Origin: Candidatus Nitrosopelagicus sp.
Lineage (GTDB): Archaea > Thermoproteota > Nitrososphaeria > Nitrososphaerales > Nitrosopumilaceae
DNA: 55,453 bases
Direction of reading: 5' to 3'
NCBI GenBank assembly: GCA_028345575.1
Contig: JAOMDR010000006.1
Coordinates: 1-55,453 of the forward strand
In this document: positions 1 to 6,682 of the stretch, piece after piece
Layout: every line of letters begins with the position of its first letter
Position numbering within the stretch: position 1 is the stretch's first letter
Position numbers and translations under genes: made by a program
The notes under the pieces: generated by a model
The model's database searches: none
What the model saw: the letters and a program-made list of their open reading frames with translations, nothing else
Told to the model about the DNA's origin: nothing

Positions 1-347
1 AGTTTGAATATCATGTTCCATACAAAAATGTAGGTTCAGAAAATGAGGTTTGTGGAACACTGTTGGGTGTTGTTGATGATTTTGAAGAATCATCATTAAT
101 CAAAGATGAAATTTCTGCAATAAAATGGATTTCACCTGAGGAATTAAAACAAGAACTCGAAAATAACGTAGACATCTATTGTCCATGGATGGTCATTGCA
201 TTATACTATCTTGCAGAATGTGAATCAGAAACAAAAGAGAAATTTTCTTCAATGATTTCTAATTGGACAAAAGATGAATTAATGCAAAATTATGAAAAAG
301 CAATTAAACATTACATACCTGAGAATAATTGGAGATTGGTAAATTGA
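1..347 (+). CDS. idi: Isopentenyl-diphosphate delta-isomerase type 1, C-terminal part (5' truncated)
   Basis: The open frame enters from before base 1 (first full codon at base 3), so only the C-terminal 114 or so residues are present. Seen: an ENEVC motif near the window edge and CPWM near residue 75 of the visible part. Type 1 Nudix-fold IPP isomerases carry ENE(V/Y)C, with metal-binding glutamates, and SPWM at these places. The enzyme interconverts IPP and DMAPP in the cytosol. The next gene is a GGPP synthase, which uses both products, and the stop codon overlaps its proposed TTG start, so the two are probably co-translated. Confidence 0.85.
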   Translation, partial: FEYHVPYKNVGSENEVCGTLLGVVDDFEESSLIKDEISAIKWISPEELKQELENNVDIYCPWMVIALYYLAECESETKEKFSSMISNWTKDELMQNYEKAIKHYIPENNWRLVN

Positions 348-1327
348 ATCCATCAGAATCAATAAAGAAGAATGCTATATTTGTAAACAAATTCCTGAAA
401 AAAGAATTGACTGGAGATCCTAAACAACTGTACGATGCAGCTGCACATCTCATAATCCATGGTGGTAAAAGATTACGACCATATCTGGTCTTGAAAAGCT
501 GTAAGGTTTTAGGGGGAAAACAAGCAGATGCAATTGCTGCTGCAAGTTCAGTAGAGATGATTCATAATTTTACACTAGTACATGACGACATTATGGATAA
601 TGACGAAATGAGACATGGTGTTCCAACTACTCACAATAAATTTGATATGCCGCTAGCAATTTTAGCTGGAGACGTTCTATACTCTAAAGCATATCATACA
701 ATCTCATCAAAATCAAAACTTTCTCCAAATCATACTACTCAATTAGTTACTAAACTATCAAAAGCATGTGTAGAGATTTGTGAAGGACAAGTAGATGATG
801 TAAAACTTGCAGAAAATAAAAGAATTCCAACTGAAAAGGAATACATCAAAATGATTGAGAAAAAAACTGCAGTACTTTTTGAGGTATCTTGTGCAATGGG
901 TGCAATTTGTGCAAAAAGAAAAGAAAAAGATGTAAAGAATCTATCAACATTTGGACGAAATCTTGGAATTGCTTTTCAAATAACAGATGATTTAATTGGA
1001 ATTATGGGAGATAGTAAAGTAACAAAAAAACCGGTAGGAAATGACATTAGAGAAGGTAAGAAATCACTTCCAATTCTTTTAGCAATTAGAAAAGCAAGAG
1101 GAAATGACAAGAAGAAAATTCTAAAAGTTTTTGGTAAATCAAACGCTGCAAAAAAAGATGTACAAACTGCGGTCAATACAATTCGTTCTTTAGGAATTGA
1201 GGAAGAAGTTCGTAAAAAAGCGTTACAGTATGCTACAAAGGCAACAAAATCACTTGATAGTTATTCAGGAAATGATAAAAAAGAAATGGTTAGTCTTTTA
1301 GATTTTGTTGTAAAAAGAAGCATCTAA
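344..1327 (+). CDS. Geranylgeranyl diphosphate synthase (polyprenyl synthetase family)
   Basis: Trans-prenyltransferase making the C20 chain of archaeal ether lipids. Seen: GGKRLRP near residue 40, first Asp-rich motif DDIMD at about 81-85, second motif DDLIG at about 215-219. A Phe five residues before the first motif matches archaeal short-chain GGPP synthases, where an aromatic residue there stops elongation near C20. The start is chosen as TTG at 344 because GGAG at 331-334 sits about 10 nt upstream; an in-frame TTG at 329 is the alternative. The start overlaps the idi stop, giving a two-gene isoprenoid operon. Family is certain; exact chain length is inferred. Confidence 0.9.
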   Translation: MNPSESIKKNAIFVNKFLKKELTGDPKQLYDAAAHLIIHGGKRLRPYLVLKSCKVLGGKQADAIAAASSVEMIHNFTLVHDDIMDNDEMRHGVPTTHNKFDMPLAILAGDVLYSKAYHTISSKSKLSPNHTTQLVTKLSKACVEICEGQVDDVKLAENKRIPTEKEYIKMIEKKTAVLFEVSCAMGAICAKRKEKDVKNLSTFGRNLGIAFQITDDLIGIMGDSKVTKKPVGNDIREGKKSLPILLAIRKARGNDKKKILKVFGKSNAAKKDVQTAVNTIRSLGIEEEVRKKALQYATKATKSLDSYSGNDKKEMVSLLDFVVKRSI

Positions 1328-1331
1328 TGAA

Positions 1332-1565
1332 TTAGATTTCTAAACTTTCAACATCAAGTATGAATTGTTTCACACATTCATTTACTTGAGAAGGGTTATG
1401 ATCTAACATCTTTTTTTCACATTCCGGACATGTTCTTGAATTAATAGCAGCAAATGCAACTGGATTCCTTGCTTCTCGGACAAATGTCCATAAACATTTT
1501 TCAATTTGAGTTTTTTTGTGTTCATCCATTTGTTTATCACATAATGGACAAGGAGTCTTTATCAT
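1332..1565 (-). CDS. Small duplicated zinc-binding protein (77 aa)
   Basis: Not a family I can name. Seen: two copies of a CPxC..(K)M..H..(S/T)Q...EC unit, at about residues 6-24 and 46-64. Each offers two Cys in CxxC, one His and a further Cys, the ligand set of a small zinc site. The linker contains W and R/N-rich sequence. It starts at ATG 1565. It lies 78 nt downstream of the TPR gene that ends the metal-uptake cluster, so it could be the last gene of that operon or independent. A metal-binding role is inferred from ligand spacing only. Confidence 0.6.
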   Translation of the reverse strand: MIKTPCPLCDKQMDEHKKTQIEKCLWTFVREARNPVAFAAINSRTCPECEKKMLDHNPSQVNECVKQFILDVESLEI

Positions 1566-1643
1566 ACTGTTTTAGATGAAAAACCAGCTGTTTTAACAAT
1601 TTCAGTAGACGTGATTAGAAAATAGGAGGGAATTTTTTGAATT

Positions 1644-2714
1644 TTAGTTATGTTTCAACAGGAACAAGAAATTAGCATTTGTTCTCATCCGTTTAAAGTC
1701 AGAATCTTTTTGAATTTTTTCTATCAAGTGTACCTGTTTATGGTCATGGTCATGGTCATGGTCATGGTCATGGTCAAGGTCAAGGTCAAGGTCATTGATG
1801 AATTGTAGCTTCAATAGTTTAGAAATCAGCTCACATGTTTGTTTTGCATCATTTTGTCTTGCAGTTGATTTAGACATGTAGTATATTGCATTAATCTCAT
1901 CTGGATCTTGTTTTAAAACTTGTTTGTAACAAAGTATAGCACGTCCATATTTCCCCATAAGATGTAATGAGTATCCTTTGTTGATTAGTACATCAACATT
2001 GTTTTTATCACGACTAAGTAGTTTGTTAAAATAGATTAATGCTTTGGCGGGCATCTTCAAATTGTTACAGGTAATACCTAGACGAAAAGTTGCATCAAAG
2101 TCTGTTGGATCTAATTTGACTACTTGTCTAAAACACTCGTATGCTAACTTGTAATTTTCAATTTCTAACAAAGAATTACCAAGATTACTTAGTGAATCAG
2201 TATCATCTTTTTTCTTGTCAATAGCAGACTCAAAGTATTTTATTGCCTTTTTATGTTGTTTTTGTCCTGCATACACAATACCAACATTATTTAGAATTTC
2301 AATATCTTTCGGGTCTATTTGTAAGGCACGATTATACACAGATAATGCATCATCATGTCTTCCTAATGCAACAAGGACATTTGCCTTGTTACAAAGTGCT
2401 TTAGAACTTTTTGGATTTATTTTCAATGCAATGTCAAATGTAACTAATGCTTCCTCATGTCGATCCATGTCATAGAGAGTTGTTGCTTTATTGTATAATG
2501 CATCAAAATCATTTGGATTTTTCTTAAGAAAAATTTCTAGTTGATCTATAGAGTCATCATATTTTCCAATCTCTGCAAGACACGATGATTTGTTAATTAT
2601 TGCTTCAGAATTTTCAGGATCTAATTTTAGAATCTTTTCAAACTGTTGTATTGCTTTTGTAAAATTTTCATTCTCAAAATTTTTCATTGCAAGATCTAAA
2701 AGTGAATCCTTCAA
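1644..2714 (-). CDS. TPR-repeat protein with Asp-His tail
   Basis: About nine tetratricopeptide repeats fill residues 1-300 (repeated A/G..Y....EA...F..AL..DP..A pattern), predicting a cytosolic superhelical scaffold. Near the C-terminus is a low-complexity run of three Asp-Leu then six Asp-His dipeptides, encoded by nine 6-nt repeats at 1741-1794, followed by a short basic tail. The start is TTG 2714, with an AGGATGG-like Shine-Dalgarno upstream; ATG ten codons in is an alternative. The start is 12 nt after the metal permease stop, so this is probably the last gene of the znu-like operon. Metal buffering or handover by the Asp-His tail is inference. Confidence 0.8.
   Translation of the reverse strand: MKDSLLDLAMKNFENENFTKAIQQFEKILKLDPENSEAIINKSSCLAEIGKYDDSIDQLEIFLKKNPNDFDALYNKATTLYDMDRHEEALVTFDIALKINPKSSKALCNKANVLVALGRHDDALSVYNRALQIDPKDIEILNNVGIVYAGQKQHKKAIKYFESAIDKKKDDTDSLSNLGNSLLEIENYKLAYECFRQVVKLDPTDFDATFRLGITCNNLKMPAKALIYFNKLLSRDKNNVDVLINKGYSLHLMGKYGRAILCYKQVLKQDPDEINAIYYMSKSTARQNDAKQTCELISKLLKLQFINDLDLDLDHDHDHDHDHDHKQVHLIEKIQKDSDFKRMRTNANFLFLLKHN
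1741..1794. repeat. Nine tandem 6-nt repeats, TGGTCA x6 then AGGTCA x3
   Basis: A perfect 6-nt tandem array in frame within the TPR gene. Read on the minus strand it encodes (Asp-Leu)3 then (Asp-His)6. Because the unit is two codons, slippage would change the number of His residues without breaking the frame. Confidence 0.95.
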
Positions 2715-2726
2715 ATCAGTTCCATC

Positions 2727-3581
2727 CTAGCTGTTATGTGTTAATTTTGATGGATTCTTAATGTCAATTTTTCCCAGTATGCCTGTAGATTTTAAAAGAA
2801 GAGTACCTATTAGGATTCCAACTGCTATAACAACTATAGTTCCTGATGGTGCAACGTTGAGTGAATAAGATAGAAGTATTCCACTAACTACAGAGATAAC
2901 TGAAATACTCATTGATATGAAAACTGTTTTTTTAAATCCCTTACCAAACTGCATTGCGGTAATATTTGGAATCACGATAAGTGCAGAGATTAACAGTATT
3001 CCAACTAGCCTCATAGAAGTTACAACTGTAATAGATGCAAGAACAACAAAAGCATAGTTTAACAAAGTTGTTCTCATACCTGCAAGTTTAGCTTGTTCTT
3101 CGTTGAATGTTAGATGAAGAAATTGTTTTTGCATAATGGTTAGTGTGGCAATGATTCCTGCACTAAGAGCAAGAATCATTATAGTATCTTCCTGACTTAT
3201 CAAAAGAATACTTCCAAACAAAAAGCTAAAGAGATCTACTGAAAATCCACCAGAAGAACTCACCAGAATCACACCTACGGCTAGTCCAGAAACCAAGACT
3301 ACAGCAACTGCCGAATCACCAGATATTTTGGTACTTTGTCTTAATTTTTGGAGTCCTAATCCACCAAATATTGATACGATAAACGCGGTCCATAATGGAA
3401 AAACTCCTAAGAATAAACCAACCGAGATACCGCCAAATGCAACATGCGCAATCCCATCACCAAATAAAGAATAACGTCGTAGCACTAGAAAGGTTCCCAT
3501 AAATGAACAAATCAAACCAACTGCAATACCTGCAATCAGTGCTTTTTGCATAAATCCATAAGAGAGAGCTTCGAGAATCAT
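2727..3581 (-). CDS. znuB: Metal ABC transporter permease (ZnuB/MntB family)
   Basis: Membrane subunit of an ABC-3 family importer for zinc or manganese. Seen: 284 residues with about eight hydrophobic segments, an N-terminal GxxxGLICSFMGTFLVLRR segment and the GDG(I/L)AH..(F/L)GG motif near residues 41-50 typical of ZnuB-type permeases. It starts at ATG 3581, 16 nt after the ATPase stop, and is followed after 12 nt by the TPR gene. With the ATPase and the His-rich binding protein upstream it forms a complete importer. Zinc is favoured over manganese by the His-rich context, but specificity is inferred. Confidence 0.9.
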   Translation of the reverse strand: MILEALSYGFMQKALIAGIAVGLICSFMGTFLVLRRYSLFGDGIAHVAFGGISVGLFLGVFPLWTAFIVSIFGGLGLQKLRQSTKISGDSAVAVVLVSGLAVGVILVSSSGGFSVDLFSFLFGSILLISQEDTIMILALSAGIIATLTIMQKQFLHLTFNEEQAKLAGMRTTLLNYAFVVLASITVVTSMRLVGILLISALIVIPNITAMQFGKGFKKTVFISMSISVISVVSGILLSYSLNVAPSGTIVVIAVGILIGTLLLKSTGILGKIDIKNPSKLTHNS

Positions 3582-3597
3582 TTTTTCATCCTATTCA

Positions 3598-4404
3598 TTA
3601 ATGCTCATGATCATGCATGTGCATTTGCATTGATGATTCAGTGTACATTTTAAGAAGTTCTTTGTCTGAAAAGAATTTTTCTTTTTCTCCATGGAAAAAG
3701 ATTTTCTTGTTCATGCATGCAACTCTGTTTGCATATTTTGAAATTGCATCGAGGTCGTGTGAAGACCAGATTACAGTTATGTTATTTTGTTCATTGATTG
3801 TTTTAATTACATTATAGAATTTTGTTTGTGATTCAACGTCAACACTAGCAACAGGTTCGTCTAGAATCAACAACAAAGGATCTTTTACTAAGGCTTTTGC
3901 AATGAAGACACGTTGCAATTCTCCTCCTGAAAGTTCACCGATTCTTCTATTCCTGAGAGATTCTAATCCTACAGTATGTAGAGCTTGAGTTATTTTATCA
4001 TCGTTCTTTTCTATTGATTGGTATATTCTGTTCCAGCAACAATCACATTGTTGAATTAGTTTTACTCCCTGTACTATACGTTTGTCAGAAATTAATCCCA
4101 TTGAGACAACATCATAAACAGTTGCAGGGAAATTTGGTTCGAATGTTACTTTTTGTGGTACATAACCAATTAGTGGAACAATTGAATCATACTTTGAATC
4201 TTCATATCCAAATAATTTGATGTTGCCAGAATATGGTTGTAATCCTAAGATTGCTCTGAATAATGTAGTCTTGCCAGCACCATTAGGTCCAATAATTCCT
4301 AAACAATCACCTTGTTTTACATCAAAACTGATGTTATCCACTGCAGGAAGATTATCATAATTTACTGTAAGATCTTTTACATCAAGTACATTAGTTACTG
4401 ACAT
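3598..4404 (-). CDS. znuC: Metal ABC transporter ATP-binding protein (ZnuC-like)
   Basis: Cytoplasmic ATPase of the importer. Seen: Walker A GPNGAGKTT near residue 39, signature LSGGELQR near 158, Walker B LLILDEP near 178 and the H-loop SSHD. At 268 residues it has an extra C-terminal tail of alternating Met/His/Asp (QMHMHDHEH). Between Q-loop and signature there is an unusual Cys pair (CDCCW, about residue 113). It starts at ATG 4404, and its first codons overlap the stop of a 46-residue ORF, with GGTGAT, complementary to the archaeal 16S 3' end, 5 nt before the ATG. Confidence 0.92.
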   Translation of the reverse strand: MSVTNVLDVKDLTVNYDNLPAVDNISFDVKQGDCLGIIGPNGAGKTTLFRAILGLQPYSGNIKLFGYEDSKYDSIVPLIGYVPQKVTFEPNFPATVYDVVSMGLISDKRIVQGVKLIQQCDCCWNRIYQSIEKNDDKITQALHTVGLESLRNRRIGELSGGELQRVFIAKALVKDPLLLILDEPVASVDVESQTKFYNVIKTINEQNNITVIWSSHDLDAISKYANRVACMNKKIFFHGEKEKFFSDKELLKMYTESSMQMHMHDHEH

Positions 4405-4535
4405 TCAGTATCACCTTTAGAGTGCCAGGTATTATTACCATAATTAATTGCAAATTTTTCTAAATTATGAAGTCTTATTTCTATCTCTTCAATTTTATCT
4501 ACTAACATTTGCATTACTTGAGAATTATCAACCAT
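4395..4535 (-). CDS. 46-residue ORF overlapping znuC start
   Basis: Read directly on the minus strand: ATG at 4535, 46 codons, TAA at 4395-4397 inside the first codons of znuC (10-nt overlap). The product is polar, with a heptad-like N-terminal half (VDKIEEIEIRLHNLEKF) suggesting a short coiled coil, and ends in CQ. It fills the only gap in the znu operon, and its last codons carry the znuC ribosome-binding sequence, so translation coupling is likely. No family recognised. It may be a real small subunit or a translated leader for znuC. Confidence 0.55.
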   Translation of the reverse strand: MVDNSQVMQMLVDKIEEIEIRLHNLEKFAINYGNNTWHSKGDTECQ

Positions 4536-4548
4536 TATAACCATATGG

Positions 4549-4767
4549 TCAGACGCCTTGCCAGGCCTTTTCTTTATGTTCCTTTATCCACTGTTTTGCC
4601 ATAGGAAGTAGTTTATCAACATCTACATTTTTTGACTTTAGTGAGATTGCAAAATTATTGTTATGACTTGAAGATGAATCATTTATTTCAATTTGAATCT
4701 CATTTACTCCTGCATCAGCACTTTCTTTAGTACTTGAAGGGTCAGTCTTACATTGTTTTATTGACAT
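4549..4767 (-). CDS. 72-residue protein in the znu operon, unknown
   Basis: It starts with ATG 4767 inside the end of znuA (10-nt overlap, GAATGTCA(A)TAA), so it is translationally coupled. Seen: a Ser-rich SSSSHNNN stretch mid-protein, a predicted beta-strand pair (EIQIEIND / FAISLKSK), then an amphipathic helix (VDKLLPMAKQWIKEHKEKAW). No signal peptide. The fold resembles a small alpha/beta domain, but I do not recognise the family. Position between the binding protein and the ATPase suggests an accessory part of metal uptake. Confidence 0.65.
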   Translation of the reverse strand: MSIKQCKTDPSSTKESADAGVNEIQIEINDSSSSHNNNFAISLKSKNVDVDKLLPMAKQWIKEHKEKAWQGV

Positions 4768-6119
4768 TCAAGAGCCACCTTTAGAGAGTTGAGATTTTCT
4801 TCCATCTTATCGATGTAAGATACGTTTGATCTTGCCTCTTCTTGACTCAATGCTTCAAGTGGGCTGAATAACATGACTTGAGCATTTGCTTCATCTGCAA
4901 TTACCTCTGCAAGTCTTGGATCAACTAAGTCTTCTGAAAAGATTACCTTGATGTCATTATCCTTAACAAAATCTACAAATTCAGCAATTTCAGCAGCTGA
5001 GGCTTCTGCATCAGGTGCCGTTCCACCTAGAGACATAATATGTATGTCATATCGTTCTCCAAGATAGGTAAACGCATTATGATATGGAACAATTGTGTCT
5101 TTCTGACATGAGGATAAAGCAGTGCCTATTTTCATATCTAATGCATCCAGTTTATTATTGTAAATACGAGCATTCTCTTCATAGTGCTCTTTGTTTTCAG
5201 GATCTGCTTGAATCAATCCATCGCGGATAACATTAACTTGTTGTTTTACTAAAATTGGATCTAACCAAATGTGTGGATCAAATTCATAATCATGATCATG
5301 TCCATCGTGTCCTCCTTCTTCATGTTCATCGTGATCATCATGGTCATCGTCTTTTGCATGTTCGTCATGTACATCTTCACCAGAAACTAAGTGGTGAATT
5401 TCTTCTAAACCTTCTGGACCTGTAATGTGACCATCTTCAATTTCATGTAACATATGCTCAATGTCTTCAATTATACGTGCTCCATGTTCATGTCCGTCAC
5501 CTTCATGTTCATGAAGTATTTCTTCTATAGCTTCAATAGATTGTGATTCAGTCATATGTCCTTCTTCAAATTCTTCAATTACTAGTGCAATTTCTTCATG
5601 GAATTCTTCAGCATGAGAATCATCATGGTCATCATCTTTTGCATGTTCATCGTGATCATCATGGTCATCATCTTTTGCATGTTCATCGTGATCATCATGG
5701 TCATCTTCAAATTTTAATAGTTCAACGCCGTCAGACGCTTTAACAAATAAAATATTGTCAAACTCTCCTGATTCAATTATATTTTCAAGATAAGGTTCCA
5801 TTCCTAATCCATTGTATACAAAAACGTCAGCATCTTTCAAAGACTGAATCTCTTGGGCTCGTGGTTCCCAATCATGAGCTTCAACTCCAGATGGCATAAA
5901 TTGTTTAACATCAGCAAAGTCACCGGCTACATTTTTTGTAAACTCATGGTATGGATAAAATGATGTAATGATAGATATTTTTTCTTCTTGTGGTGCAGTT
6001 ACAGGTGTATCCATAGGTGCGGAGTCATTTGAAATTCCACTAAACGCAAAAACAGACCCAATTACAGCTATTGCAATAGCAACACCAGCTACGATAGCAA
6101 TTGATGAATTCTTATTCAT
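4758..6119 (-). CDS. znuA: Zinc-binding ABC transporter solute-binding protein (ZnuA-like) with long His-rich insert
   Basis: Extracytoplasmic metal capture protein of cluster A-I. Seen: an N-terminal membrane anchor at about residues 7-28, then the two ZnuA lobes with candidate ligands H58 (YPYHEF), H82 (EAHDWEP), H283 (DPHIWLDP), H347 (PYHNAF) and a C-terminal SEDLVDPRLAE segment. Residues 140-278 are an insert of His/Asp/Glu-rich blocks (DDHDEHAKDD, three copies) flanking two helical stretches. At 453 residues it is about 150 longer than usual ZnuA because of this insert. First gene of the leftward operon; divergent from a NikR-like regulator. Confidence 0.93.
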   Translation of the reverse strand: MNKNSSIAIVAGVAIAIAVIGSVFAFSGISNDSAPMDTPVTAPQEEKISIITSFYPYHEFTKNVAGDFADVKQFMPSGVEAHDWEPRAQEIQSLKDADVFVYNGLGMEPYLENIIESGEFDNILFVKASDGVELLKFEDDHDDHDEHAKDDDHDDHDEHAKDDDHDDSHAEEFHEEIALVIEEFEEGHMTESQSIEAIEEILHEHEGDGHEHGARIIEDIEHMLHEIEDGHITGPEGLEEIHHLVSGEDVHDEHAKDDDHDDHDEHEEGGHDGHDHDYEFDPHIWLDPILVKQQVNVIRDGLIQADPENKEHYEENARIYNNKLDALDMKIGTALSSCQKDTIVPYHNAFTYLGERYDIHIMSLGGTAPDAEASAAEIAEFVDFVKDNDIKVIFSEDLVDPRLAEVIADEANAQVMLFSPLEALSQEEARSNVSYIDKMEENLNSLKVALECQ

Positions 6120-6297
6120 AGATAATCAACCCGGGTGAAAACAAGGCAAGATTGAATGTACGACTGAAGCATGCGGTTGCTTTCGTGCAGACTTACCCTG
6201 TTTCCCATAAAATAAAGCAAAAAATCTTATTAATAAATGTGTAAAAAGTTAATAACAATTTGTTAATATTTTTATGTTTCTTAATAACAACGAGCAT
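6120..6297. promoter_or_regulatory. Divergent promoter region between znuA and nikR-like gene, with candidate operators
   Basis: 178 nt between divergent genes. Seen: a perfect 6-1-6 inverted repeat TAACAA-T-TTGTTA at 6253-6265, and the 10-mer TTAATAACAA at both 6249-6258 and 6281-6290 (32 nt apart, about three helical turns). AT-rich candidate TATA sequence lies near 6210-6240. A regulator of the ribbon-helix-helix type encoded alongside could bind these repeats. A GAAGCA...TGCTTTC hairpin at about 6166-6184 is weak. Operator function is inferred. Confidence 0.4.
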
Positions 6298-6681
6298 ATG
6301 CCAATTGTCTCCATTTCATTAAATGATGAGATTCTAAAACAGATTGATAATTTGCAAAAGAGTCTTGGATTTTCAGGTAGGTCAGATGCAATTAGAGCAG
6401 GAATTCGAAGCTTTGTTTCAGAAGAAAAACAAAAAGAAGATCTTTCAGGAAATGTCAACGCCATTTTGTTAGTTGTCCATAATGACGAATATGACAATCA
6501 GGTAACCGGAATCAAACATTCCTACGAAGACCTCATCACGACACATTTACACAGTAAGATTGAAGGTGACAAATGCATGGAACTTTTCATGTTAAAAGGA
6601 GAAGCAAACTTGGTTACGGATATAACAAAAGATTTTCAGACTAACAAAAAAATGGATACCGTAAAGTTAGTGACATTATAA
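6298..6681 (+). CDS. NikR-like metal-responsive transcription regulator
   Basis: Seen: an N-terminal ribbon-helix-helix (PIVSISLNDEILKQIDNLQ, then GRSDAIRAGIRSF) and a C-terminal ACT-like domain with His in KHSYED, HLH and a nearby KC. NikR uses three His and one Cys at matching places to bind Ni(II). Spacing differs: the HxH to Cys gap is longer than in E. coli NikR. The start is chosen at ATG 6298, which gives the usual NikR N-terminus; ATG 6274 would add eight residues and overlap one candidate operator. Divergent from znuA, so it may control it. Nickel versus zinc sensing cannot be decided here. Confidence 0.8.
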   Translation: MPIVSISLNDEILKQIDNLQKSLGFSGRSDAIRAGIRSFVSEEKQKEDLSGNVNAILLVVHNDEYDNQVTGIKHSYEDLITTHLHSKIEGDKCMELFMLKGEANLVTDITKDFQTNKKMDTVKLVTL

Positions 6682-6682
6682 A

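Noticed and set aside
1741-1794. Short tandem repeats resembling a CRISPR or minisatellite
   Set aside because: Units are 6 nt with no spacers and lie in frame in the TPR gene, encoding Asp-Leu and Asp-His.
6166-6184. Hairpin GAAGCA...TGCTTTC upstream of znuA as a riboswitch or terminator
   Set aside because: Stem of about 5 bp with a bulge and no T run; too weak to call.
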